Assembly (NCBI GenBank): GCA_031316315.1
Contig: JADBEO010000013.1
Coordinates: 32,245 to 96,244, forward strand
Length of the DNA: 64,000 nucleotides
Direction of reading: 5' to 3'
Source of the DNA: Chelatococcus sambhunathii
Lineage (GTDB): Bacteria > Pseudomonadota > Alphaproteobacteria > Rhizobiales > Methylopilaceae
The position numbers and the translations under genes are program-made. Below the pieces are notes generated by a model. That model did no database searches. It was not told the origin of the DNA and saw nothing but the letters and a program-made list of their open reading frames with translations. Position 1 is the stretch's first letter. Each line of letters begins with the position of its first letter. Positions 54,578-62,497 of the stretch are shown piece by piece.

Positions 54578-55198
54578 TCAGGCCGTCGCCAGGCCGAGGC
54601 CCTGCATGGCCTCGGTGGAGACCAGCGCGGCGAGCTTCTCCTCCGTCCAGCCCTCGGTGCCGGTGGGACGCTCGGGGATGACGAAGTAACGGACCTGGGC
54701 GCTCGAATCCCAGATCTCGATCTTCGATTCATCCGGCAGCGTCACGCCGAAGTCCGACAGCACGCCGCGCGGCTCGCGGACGACCCGGGCGCGGAACACC
54801 GGATCCTTGAACCAGTATGGCGGCAGGCCGAGCAGCGGCCACGGCCAGCACGAGCAAAGCGTGCAGCAGACCACGTTGTGGGTGCCGGGGACGTTCTCGA
54901 CGACCTTGAGGTTCTCGCCCTCGATGCCGTCGCGCATGCCGAGCTCCGCGATCGCCTTGTTGGCGTCGGCGAGCAGCCGCGCCTTGAAGGCCGGGTCGGT
55001 CCACGCCTTGGCGACGACCTTGGCGCCGTTGAACGGCCCCATCTCGTGCTCGAAGAAGTTGATGACGCGGTCGACCGTGTCCGTCCCGATAAGACCCTTC
55101 TCGCGGAACAGGGATTCCAGCGCCTTGGTGCGTGCGGCGTAATAGGTCTCGCTCTCGCGCAGATGGTGGTGGTGCTCGTGCTCGTGATCGTCGCTCAT
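54578..55198 (-). CDS. nthA: cobalt-type nitrile hydratase alpha subunit
   Basis: 206 residues. The active-site motif is CTLCSC (C112, C115, S116, C117), with Thr at the position that marks cobalt enzymes (Ser in iron types). It is followed by WPWPLLGLPPYWFKDPVFRA. A His-rich start (HEHEHHHH) may help metal capture. The two outer Cys need oxidation to sulfinic/sulfenic acid. Hydrates nitriles to amides with NthB. Confidence 0.97.
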   Translation of the reverse strand: MSDDHEHEHHHHLRESETYYAARTKALESLFREKGLIGTDTVDRVINFFEHEMGPFNGAKVVAKAWTDPAFKARLLADANKAIAELGMRDGIEGENLKVVENVPGTHNVVCCTLCSCWPWPLLGLPPYWFKDPVFRARVVREPRGVLSDFGVTLPDESKIEIWDSSAQVRYFVIPERPTGTEGWTEEKLAALVSTEAMQGLGLATA

Positions 55199-55262
55199 TG
55201 AACTCGCCTTTTCCTGGCGGGCGCGCCGCCGCTTAAGTCTCGTGAAGAGGATGTGGGAGGGG

Positions 55263-55937
55263 TCACGCCGCCTCGAGGTAGACCTCGAAGCAGTCGTTGT
55301 AGAGAACGTCGCCCTTGTCCGGGATGTCGTCCCAGAGGTCGCGCGTCTTGAACTTCACGAGGTAGACCGGCTGCGCGGTGCAGATGCCGTCGGTCGGCAC
55401 GTTGTCGGCGTAGAGATACGCGCCCTTGTAGACGGTCTCGACGACGCCGGTGCGGTTACGGAGGTAGCCGGGGAGCCGGGTGTGGACCGCGGGCGGCATG
55501 TCCTTCACGCGGACCGTGTCGCCGACCTTGAAGATCGGGTTCACCGCGACGTCGCGATAGGGATTCGCGCCGGTGTAGAAATACTCGATGACCCGTTCGG
55601 TGACGTCGTTGTTTCCGGCGTTGGGCTGCGCGGCTTCCGGGTTCTCAAGGTAATACTTGGTCTTCGCCTCGAGCTCCTTCTCGGAGATGTAGTTCCTGGA
55701 GATCAGGAACTTGCACATGCCGCCGAGCCATTTGATGTAGTAGCGGTACTTGAAGTAGTCGAGCGGGTTCATGGACTCGGCCAGCACCCGCAGGTCCGGC
55801 CAGGCCCAGATGCCGGTGCCCATCATCGTCGTGTGGACGGCGAAGAGCTGCGCCTCCCACGGCTCGACGAAGACGCGCTTCTCGACGCTGACGGGACCGA
55901 GGTTCTCGATGCCCCCGAGATAATGTTGGACCTTCAC
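55263..55937 (-). CDS. nthB: nitrile hydratase beta subunit
   Basis: 224 residues from a GTG at 55937 preceded by GGAGG. KVQHYLGGIENLGPV is the usual NthB start, then EPWEAQLFAVHTTMMGTGIW and the SH3-like C-terminal domain (FKVGDTVRVKDMPPAVHTRL; NDCFEVYLEA). The beta gene precedes alpha, as in many Co-type loci. First gene of an eight-gene minus-strand run behind a terminator-bearing leader. Confidence 0.96.
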   Translation of the reverse strand: MKVQHYLGGIENLGPVSVEKRVFVEPWEAQLFAVHTTMMGTGIWAWPDLRVLAESMNPLDYFKYRYYIKWLGGMCKFLISRNYISEKELEAKTKYYLENPEAAQPNAGNNDVTERVIEYFYTGANPYRDVAVNPIFKVGDTVRVKDMPPAVHTRLPGYLRNRTGVVETVYKGAYLYADNVPTDGICTAQPVYLVKFKTRDLWDDIPDKGDVLYNDCFEVYLEAA

Positions 55938-56084
55938 GCTGGAGCCTCCGCGGGCTGGGCGCGGCTCCAGGAGCCGTCGCCTCGATTGAGCCAGGCCTCG
56001 ACGTCGCTCATCGGCGATACGTCCAGGCGAGTAAACACGAAGATGCAAGGCTCCTTCGCGAAGCAGCGCACGGCGGCCAAACGC

Positions 56085-56171
56085 AAAAAAGCCCGTCAGC
56101 ATCTTGCTGCGGGCGACTGTGCCGAATTCCTGTGATCCGAGTGACTTGCGTCTACATGGGCAGCTTTGCCC
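56085..56171 (-). promoter_or_regulatory. ANTAR-type antiterminator RNA and terminator, nthB leader
   Basis: Read on the minus strand: hairpin P1 is GGGC-AAAGCT-GCCC (56171-56158), a 34-base linker, hairpin P2 GGC-ACAGTC-GCC (56123-56112), and an intrinsic terminator (56114-56091, GCCCG CAGCA / TGCTG CGGGC with one bulge) followed by six U (56090-56085). Both loops are hexamers with A at 1 and G at 4, the known ANTAR consensus, and the P2 3' strand is the terminator's 5' arm, so the two structures exclude each other. AmiR encoded on the other side of the region is the likely ligand. nthB begins 148 bases downstream. Confidence 0.8.
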
Positions 56172-56324
56172 GACGCTTGGCGAGAGAGTGAGGCGAGCCC
56201 AATTGACAGTCAAGCACAATTTTTGACCGCTTGCGGCATGATTTTTACTCGCACTGAAGGCTCAAAGATCGTCAATCTCGGCTTGACAACCGATGTGCAG
56301 GGAGGGAGCCTAAGACGTAGGCGC

Positions 56325-56434
56325 TGGGCAAGGATGCCCAATTGAGCGCCAGAGTTTTCGATGAACATCACGGCGCGCACGTTGGACGCGCCAGGCAGCG
56401 TCGCCCTCAAGCCTCACGGCTCGAGGGCTTTTTT
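56325..56434 (+). promoter_or_regulatory. ANTAR-type antiterminator RNA and terminator, amiC leader
   Basis: P1 is TGGGC-AAGGAT-GCCCA (56325-56340). After 53 bases comes P2, GGC-AGCGTC-GCC (56394-56405). The terminator stem 56403-56428 (GCCCTCAAGCC, loop TCAC, GGCTCGAGGGC) and six U (56429-56434) follow. Again both loops have A1 and G4, and P2 shares GCC with the terminator 5' arm. A further hairpin (56308-56322, GCCTA/TAGGC, 5-base loop) precedes P1. The amiC ATG lies 14 bases after the U-run, so the terminator is within the leader. Confidence 0.8.
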
Positions 56435-56447
56435 CGTTCGGCGACCG

Positions 56448-57602
56448 ATGACGACAGACACATTCCGCGTCGGCCTGATGTTCTCCTCGACCGGGCCCTA
56501 CAGCTCGGTCGCCGAGCCGATGCTGAACGGGGCCATGCTGGCGATCTCGGAGATCAACGGCGAAGGCGCGGTCAGGCTCGATCCGGTCGTCGTGAACCCC
56601 GGAGGCGATCTCTCGCGCTACGCGTCGCTCAGCTCCCAACTCCTGTCGTCGGGCATCCGTCAGGTCGTCGGCTGCTACACCTCCTCGAGCCGCAAGGAGG
56701 TGATCCCGGCCTTCGAGAAGCATGACGGGATGCTCTGGTATCCGTCGCATTATGAGGGGTTCGAGAGCTCCGACAACGTCGTCTATACGGGCGCGGCTCC
56801 CAACCAGCACATCCTGCCGCTGATCGACTACCTGATGTCGTCCTACGGCGACCGCGCGTTCTGCGTGGGCTCGAACTACATCTGGGCCTGGGAAAACAAC
56901 CGGATCCTGCGGGAGGTGGTCGTCGCGCGAGCCGGAACGGTGCTCGCCGAGCGCTACCTGCCGGTCGGCGAGACCGATTTTGACAAGACGATCGAGGCGA
57001 TCCTCGCGGCGCAACCAAACTTCGTGTTCTCCTCGCTGATCGGCGTCAGCGGGTATTCGTTCATCCGGCGCCTCCGCGAGGCCTGCGTCGCCCGCGGGAT
57101 CGACCAGCCGGCCGTGATGCCGATCGCGAGCTGCAATCTCAACGAGCCGGACCTCGTCGACATCGGCGGCGACGCCGTGGCCGGCCACATCAGTTCGAGC
57201 GTCTACTTCTCGTCGCTGCAGACGCCTGAAAGCCGCGCCTTCGTGTCCGCCTACGCGGCTGCCTATCCGGACAAGCCGTGGGCGTCCGCGGACGCCGAGG
57301 CCTCCTATATCGCGGTCAAGCTCCTTGCGGCCGCCATGCGGGAGGCGCGGAGCGACGAGATCGGCGCGGTGCGATCCGCGCTGGCGAACCAGCGCCTCGC
57401 TGCGCCGCAAGGGGAGGTTCTCGTCGACGCCGAGACCATGCATCTCTACCTAACGCCGCGGATCGGCCGTTCCCGCGACGACGCCACCTTCGAGGTGATC
57501 CGTGAGGAGCCCTCCGCGATCCGTCCCGATCCGTACCTCGTCCGTTTCTCCGCGACGGACGCCTGGCGGTCGGCCGCCTCCCGGCTTCGGGTGGTGAGCT
57601 AA
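56448..57602 (+). CDS. amiC: AmiC-like amide-sensing protein
   Basis: 384-residue type I periplasmic-binding-fold protein without a signal peptide, hence cytoplasmic. RVGLMFSSTGPYSSVAEPML, WYPSHYEGFESSDNVVYTGA and FVGSNYIWAWENNRI-like segments are typical of AmiC/urea-binding relatives. AmiC binds AmiR and releases it when an amide is bound. The ATG at 56448 is chosen because an earlier ATG (56361) would put the leader terminator inside the coding sequence. It ends in a TAATG overlap with amiR. Confidence 0.92.
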   Translation: MTTDTFRVGLMFSSTGPYSSVAEPMLNGAMLAISEINGEGAVRLDPVVVNPGGDLSRYASLSSQLLSSGIRQVVGCYTSSSRKEVIPAFEKHDGMLWYPSHYEGFESSDNVVYTGAAPNQHILPLIDYLMSSYGDRAFCVGSNYIWAWENNRILREVVVARAGTVLAERYLPVGETDFDKTIEAILAAQPNFVFSSLIGVSGYSFIRRLREACVARGIDQPAVMPIASCNLNEPDLVDIGGDAVAGHISSSVYFSSLQTPESRAFVSAYAAAYPDKPWASADAEASYIAVKLLAAAMREARSDEIGAVRSALANQRLAAPQGEVLVDAETMHLYLTPRIGRSRDDATFEVIREEPSAIRPDPYLVRFSATDAWRSAASRLRVVS

Positions 57603-58249
57603 TGTCCCAGGCGCCGGTCCAGAACTTCCGAGGCATGCGGGCGGTGATCTTCGCTTCTGGCGACGGCGGCGTGGACACGCTGGCCTCAGTGCTCGCCAAG
57701 CTTGGCCTCGCGGTCGAGCGCGCCGGAGTTCCCGCTTCCGCCGTGGTCGACGCCTCCGCATTCAGCTTCGAGCGCGACGTGCTCTTCGTCGACGGCGACC
57801 TCGAGGGCGTTCTGGGCGCAGGGGCGATCGCCAACAGCCTGCCGCCTGCGCCTGTCATCGGACTCGTCGGCGTCGAGGCGCCGAGCCGCCTGAAGGGGCT
57901 GATGGCGCAGGGCGCGACCGCCTTCCTGCGCAAGCCGGTCTATGCGGGCGCCGTCTACACCACGCTGTTTCTCGGCGTGAACCAGTATCTGCAGCGCAAG
58001 TCGCTGGCCGATCAGCTCAGCGAGCACCAGGACCGGCGACGCCGGCGCCGGCTAGTGATCAAGACCATCGTGCGCATCATGGAGCAGCACGCCATCGACG
58101 ACGACGAGGCCTACGCCATCCTGCGCCGCGACAGCATGCGCAGTCGCCTAAGCCTCGAAGACTACTGCGAACAGCAACTCGCCTGCCGGTCAGAGCCGAC
58201 CGGAGCTTCCCAGGACACGCCCGTCGAGCTGACGCTTGCCCGACGCTGA
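57602..58249 (+). CDS. amiR: AmiR-like ANTAR antitermination regulator
   Basis: 215 residues. An N-terminal pseudo-receiver (MRAVIFASGDGGVDTLASVL; degenerate phosphoacceptor) binds AmiC. A coiled coil (SLADQLSEHQDRRRRRRLVI) leads to the C-terminal ANTAR three-helix domain (MEQHAIDDDEAYAILRRDSM and RSRLSLEDYCEQQLA). ANTAR domains bind paired A1/G4 hexaloop RNA hairpins, which are present in both leaders of this locus. Coupled to amiC. Confidence 0.93.
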   Translation: MSQAPVQNFRGMRAVIFASGDGGVDTLASVLAKLGLAVERAGVPASAVVDASAFSFERDVLFVDGDLEGVLGAGAIANSLPPAPVIGLVGVEAPSRLKGLMAQGATAFLRKPVYAGAVYTTLFLGVNQYLQRKSLADQLSEHQDRRRRRRLVIKTIVRIMEQHAIDDDEAYAILRRDSMRSRLSLEDYCEQQLACRSEPTGASQDTPVELTLARR

Positions 58250-58370
58250 CCCTTTTGAGACCCGACGAGGGCGTCGAAAAATGTTCGCCATGCCGGCGAC
58301 GCGCCCTCGCGCATCCAGGACGACGGCTGCCAGCGACGCCAGCCCGCCCTCCATCAGGAGAACGGCAATC

Positions 58371-59360
58371 ATGAGCTGGCTCGAGAACTCGATCATGGCG
58401 AAGCGCGGCGAAGCGAAGGGGCTGCCGGGCCAGTCGTTCGCGATCACCGAGGAAACGCAGGGCAAATACCACTACGTCTATGGCCCCTACGCCGAACCGG
58501 TTCTGCGGGTCGACCCCGGCGCGGTGGTCTCGGCCGAGACCCACGACGCGATGGAGGGCCAGATCAAGCATGAGACCGACAGCCCGAGCGCGATCCTGAA
58601 CTTCCCGTTCCTCAATCCGCAGAATGGCCCGATCTTTGTCAACGGCGCCGAGAAGGGCGACTGCCTCGCCGTCTACATCCAGAACATCGTCCCGCGCGGC
58701 CCGCAGCCGGTCGGCACCACCTGCATCATGCCGGAGTTCGGCGCGCTCGTCGGCACCAACGACACGGCCATGCTCAACGCCCCGCTGCCCGAGATCGTCA
58801 AGAAGCTCGAGGTGACGCCCGAGAAGGGCGTCGTCTGGAACGACAAAATCTCGCTGCCCTATGAGCCGTTCATCGGGACCATCGGGACCTCGCCCGAGAT
58901 CGAGGCGATCTCCTCGCTCGTTCCGGACTACTACGGCGGCAACATGGACCTGCCGGACGTCGCGCCCGGCGCGGTGATCTACCTGCCGGTGCACGCTCCC
59001 GGCGGGCTGCTCTACCTCGGGGACTGCCACGCGACGCAGGGCGACGGCGAACTCTGCGGCTTCGCGATCGAGCACCCGACTGTGACCACCATCCAGATCG
59101 ACCTGATCAAGAACTGGACGTTCCGCTGGCCGCGGCTGGAGACCGAAGGCGCGATCATGACGATCGGCTGCAGCCGCCCGATGGAGGACGCGGCCCGCAT
59201 CGCCTATCGCGAGCTCGTGCGCTGGATGGCGGCCGATTACGGCTACGACGAGCTCGAGGCGTATATGCTGCTGACCCAGGCCGGGAAGCTCAGGGTCGGA
59301 AACATGGTCGATCCGAAATACACGCTCGGCGCCTCGATCGCGAAGACGCTGCTGATCTGA
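58371..59360 (+). CDS. acetamidase/formamidase
   Basis: 329-residue FmdA/AmdA-family amidase. PGAVVSAETHDAMEGQI, GPIFVNGAEKGDCLAVYIQN, LYLGDCHATQGDGELCGFAI (metal or catalytic Asp, His, Glu) are the family signatures. It converts short amides to acid and ammonia, the step after nitrile hydratase. It follows amiR by 121 bases, which hold an imperfect hairpin (GAGGGCGTCG...CGACGCGCCCTC) but no ANTAR-like pair, so it likely depends on the amiC leader. Confidence 0.93.
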   Translation: MSWLENSIMAKRGEAKGLPGQSFAITEETQGKYHYVYGPYAEPVLRVDPGAVVSAETHDAMEGQIKHETDSPSAILNFPFLNPQNGPIFVNGAEKGDCLAVYIQNIVPRGPQPVGTTCIMPEFGALVGTNDTAMLNAPLPEIVKKLEVTPEKGVVWNDKISLPYEPFIGTIGTSPEIEAISSLVPDYYGGNMDLPDVAPGAVIYLPVHAPGGLLYLGDCHATQGDGELCGFAIEHPTVTTIQIDLIKNWTFRWPRLETEGAIMTIGCSRPMEDAARIAYRELVRWMAADYGYDELEAYMLLTQAGKLRVGNMVDPKYTLGASIAKTLLI

Positions 59361-59468
59361 CCGGGCGCCGCCGCCGTTCCGAGCCGGCCAAGGATGCGAA
59401 CAAGCCTCTTCCGTGTCCTTGGCGGCGGTCGCCATAGTCGGGTCACGACATGCGCCGCAAGCCGAAGC

Positions 59469-59708
59469 TCAACCGGTGGCTCCGGTCTCTTCCTCCAGGT
59501 CGCCCTGCGCCATGCGCTGAACGTCCTCCAGATCGCCGCGCGCGGCCATGACGACGAGGTGCTGGAGATAGGCGACGCCCGTGACGTGATCAAAAATCCC
59601 GTCCGCCACGCCGCGCAGGATGACCGCGAGATAGCACCCCAGCGCCTTGCCGTCGGTCTCGCCGAAGGGGCTTGAGGCGAGCATCGCGCGTTCCTGAGTC
59701 GTGAGCAT
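59469..59708 (-). CDS. small hypothetical protein
   Basis: 79 residues from ATG 59708 with GAGG six bases upstream: MLTTQERAMLASSPFGETDG, then a hydrophobic helix (ALGCYLAVILRGVADGIFDH) and an acidic end. Possibly membrane-associated. No known family. Confidence 0.55.
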   Translation of the reverse strand: MLTTQERAMLASSPFGETDGKALGCYLAVILRGVADGIFDHVTGVAYLQHLVVMAARGDLEDVQRMAQGDLEEETGATG

Positions 59709-59883
59709 CGGGTCCTCAACGTCGGTCCGCGCGCAGCGGCCTGCGCGCTCGAACGCATTCGGCGTCGCATGTGACGTCGTAAAAATCACTGAACTCTAGG
59801 CGCGCGGCGGCGGTCGGCGACGCCGTCGCTGCGGCGGCGATTGGTCCCGTGTTCTTGCGGGCTTGGTATGCAAGACTGCGGGC

Positions 59884-61017
59884 ATGATCCTGTCCGAGCT
59901 GCCATTCGACGCCGACCGTATGCTGGCCGGGCTTCGCCGCTGGGTCGAGCAAGAGAGCCCGACCTTCGAGCCCCACGCCGTCAACGCGATGATGGACCTC
60001 GCCTCGGCCGACCTCGCAAGCCGCGGCGCCGCCGTCGAGCGGATCGAGGGACCGCCCGGCCTCGGCGACTGCGTGCGCGCCGCCTTCCCGCATCCGGACC
60101 AGGGCGGACGAGGCGTGCTGATCATCGGCCACCTCGACACCGTCCATCCGCTCGGCACGCTCGACGAAATGCCGTTCCGGCGGGAGGGGAACCTCGCCTT
60201 TGGGCCCGGCATCCTCGACATGAAGGGCGGGACCTTTCTCGCGGTCGAAGCCGCCGCGACGCTGCACAGGGTCGGGATTGAGACGCCGCTGCCCGTCTCC
60301 GTGCTCCTGACGTCCGACGAAGAGATCGGCAGCCCCGGCTGCCGCGCGATCATCGAGGCGGAGGCGGCGAAGCACGCCTATGTGCTGGTTCCGGAGCCCG
60401 CCGATCTCGACGGCGGCCTCGTCACCGGCCGCTACGCCATCGCCCGCTTCGACCTCCAGACGACCGGCCGGCCGAGCCACGCCGGCGCGGACCTGAAAAA
60501 GGGCCGCTCCGCGATCGCCGAGATGGCTCGGCGCATCGTGGAGATCGAGGCCATGACCGACGAGGACTGCACCTTCTCGGTCGGCGTCATCCAGGGCGGG
60601 CGCTGGGTGAACTGCGTGCCGCGCGCCTGCCGGGCGGAGGCGCTCAGCATGGCCAAGCGCCAGGCCGACCTGGACCGCGGCGTAGAGCGGATGCTGGCGC
60701 TGACCAGCGTCGACAGCGAAGGCGTCGGGTTCCGCGTCTCGCGCGGCGTCACCCGCCCGGTTTGGGAGCCGAGCGCCGCGACAATGGCGATGTACGCCCT
60801 CGCGCAGGACATCGCCAAGGAGCTCGGCTTTGAGCTGACGCACGGCTCCGCCGGCGCCGGCTCCGACGCCAACTTTACGGGCGCGATGGGCATCCCTTCG
60901 CTCGACGGGCTCGGCGTGCGCGGCGAAGGCTGGCACACGCTCCATGAACATATCGAGGTCGACAGCTTGGCCGAGCGCGCGCGGCTGATGGCCGGCCTGC
61001 TGACGAGGCTGCAATGA
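59884..61017 (+). CDS. M20-family metallopeptidase (CPG2-like)
   Basis: 377-residue zinc peptidase. Metal ligands: His/Asp in IIGHLDTVHPLG, bridging Asp in GPGILDMKGG, catalytic Glu pair in LTSDEEIGSPG, and the late His in WHTLHEHIEV. The lid domain has the GRPSHAGADLKKGRSAI dimer motif. Similar to carboxypeptidase G2, which removes Glu from folate-type amides. Coupled (ATGA) to the following amidase. Confidence 0.93.
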   Translation: MILSELPFDADRMLAGLRRWVEQESPTFEPHAVNAMMDLASADLASRGAAVERIEGPPGLGDCVRAAFPHPDQGGRGVLIIGHLDTVHPLGTLDEMPFRREGNLAFGPGILDMKGGTFLAVEAAATLHRVGIETPLPVSVLLTSDEEIGSPGCRAIIEAEAAKHAYVLVPEPADLDGGLVTGRYAIARFDLQTTGRPSHAGADLKKGRSAIAEMARRIVEIEAMTDEDCTFSVGVIQGGRWVNCVPRACRAEALSMAKRQADLDRGVERMLALTSVDSEGVGFRVSRGVTRPVWEPSAATMAMYALAQDIAKELGFELTHGSAGAGSDANFTGAMGIPSLDGLGVRGEGWHTLHEHIEVDSLAERARLMAGLLTRLQ

Positions 61018-62489
61018 CCGTTTTCCGCCCCGCCTTCGCCCCCGACGGCGCGCTCGTCGCGCCCGACGTCGAGATCCCTGAACTCTGCCGCAACGGCGCC
61101 GCGCGGCTGTCGCGCATGCTGCGGGCGGGCGAGGTCTCCTCGATCGAGGTCGTCGAGGCCTTTCTCGGACAGATCGATCGCGTGAACCCGACCCGCAACG
61201 CGATCGTGACGCTGCGCGAGCGCGACGGGATCCTCGCCGAGGCGAAGGCGGCCGACGAAGCGCGCGTGGCCGGCAAGGACACCGGGCCGCTTGCGGGCCT
61301 TCCCGTCGCCTTCAAGGACCTGCAGCCGACCAAGGGCCTGCGCACCACCTTCGGCTCTCCGATCTTCGCTGAGTTCGTTCCCGGGGAGGACAGCCTGACC
61401 GTCCAGCGCGTGAAGGCGGCCGGCGCGATCGTGATCGGCAAGACCAACACGCCGGAGTTCGGGCTCGGCTCGCACACCTACAACACGGTGTTCGGCCGCA
61501 CGCGCAACGCCTTCGACCCGGCACTGAGCGCTGGCGGTTCGAGCGGCGGCGCCGCGGTCTCGGTCGCGCTCGGCATGCTTCCGGTCGCAGACGGCTCGGA
61601 CTTTGGCGGATCGCTGAGGAATCCCGGCGCGTTCAACAACGTCTTCGGCTTCCGCCCCTCGCTCGGGCGCGTGCCGAACGTGCCGGCGAAGGACGCCTTC
61701 TATGGCTCCTTCTCCACTGACGGCCCGATCGCCCGCACCGTCAAGGACCTCGCGCTGATGCTGTCCGTGATGGCGGGCTACGACCCGCGCTCGCCGCTGG
61801 CGAGCGGCGACGAGGGTTTCCGCTACGAGGACCGGCTCGACGGCGCCGAGGCGCTGAGGCCGAAGGTCGCCTGGCTCGGCGACCTCGGCGGACGGCTTCC
61901 GACCGAGCCCGGCGTGATCGAGATCTGCGAAGCCGCGCTCGCCGCGATGGAGCCGGCCGGCTGGCGGACCGAGGCCGTGACGCCCGACTTCGACTTCGCC
62001 GCGCTCTGGAAATCGTTCGTCACGCTGCGCGGCGTCGCGGCGCTGGTAAGCCATGGACCCTACCGAGACGCGCCGGAGCAGTACGCGAAGCTGAAGCCCG
62101 AGATGCAGTGGGAGATCGAGAGCGCCGCGCGGCTGTCGGCGGACGACGTCGCGGCAGCGATGCTGACCCGCTCGCGCTGGCGCGAAACGGCGCTCGCGCT
62201 CCTCCAGAATTTCGACGTCCTCGCACTCCCCACCGCGCAGGTTTTCCCCTTCCCCGTCGAATGGGACTGGCCAAAGGAGATCGCGGGCCGCGCCATGGAC
62301 AGCTACCACCGCTGGTTCGAGGTTGCGGCGCCCGGCTCGTTGACCGGCTTCCCGGTCGTGAACGTGCCCGCGGGCTTCGCGGCCGACGGGCGACCGATGG
62401 GCGTCCAGCTGATCGGCAGGCCGCGCGCCGACCTCGATCTCCTGCGGATCGCCGCCGCCTACGAGGCGGCCGCGCCACGCGCGGCGTAA
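61014..62489 (+). CDS. amidase signature family hydrolase
   Basis: 491 residues. Catalytic Lys in GLPVAFKDLQPT, Gly/Ser motif SAGGSSGGAAVSVALG, and nucleophile Ser in DGSDFGGSLRNPG. Together with the peptidase and carbamoylase-like genes on either side it forms an operon for breaking amide bonds of a shared but unknown compound. Confidence 0.92.
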   Translation: MTVFRPAFAPDGALVAPDVEIPELCRNGAARLSRMLRAGEVSSIEVVEAFLGQIDRVNPTRNAIVTLRERDGILAEAKAADEARVAGKDTGPLAGLPVAFKDLQPTKGLRTTFGSPIFAEFVPGEDSLTVQRVKAAGAIVIGKTNTPEFGLGSHTYNTVFGRTRNAFDPALSAGGSSGGAAVSVALGMLPVADGSDFGGSLRNPGAFNNVFGFRPSLGRVPNVPAKDAFYGSFSTDGPIARTVKDLALMLSVMAGYDPRSPLASGDEGFRYEDRLDGAEALRPKVAWLGDLGGRLPTEPGVIEICEAALAAMEPAGWRTEAVTPDFDFAALWKSFVTLRGVAALVSHGPYRDAPEQYAKLKPEMQWEIESAARLSADDVAAAMLTRSRWRETALALLQNFDVLALPTAQVFPFPVEWDWPKEIAGRAMDSYHRWFEVAAPGSLTGFPVVNVPAGFAADGRPMGVQLIGRPRADLDLLRIAAAYEAAAPRAA

Positions 62490-62497
62490 GGCGCCCG

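Noticed and set aside
56200..56330. Sigma-54 promoter for amiC or nthB
   Set aside because: TTGACA-like and GG/GC elements occur, but none has the -24/-12 spacing; no promoter could be assigned.
58250..58370. Third ANTAR element before the formamidase gene
   Set aside because: A GC hairpin is present, but there are no A1/G4 hexaloop pair and no U-run terminator.
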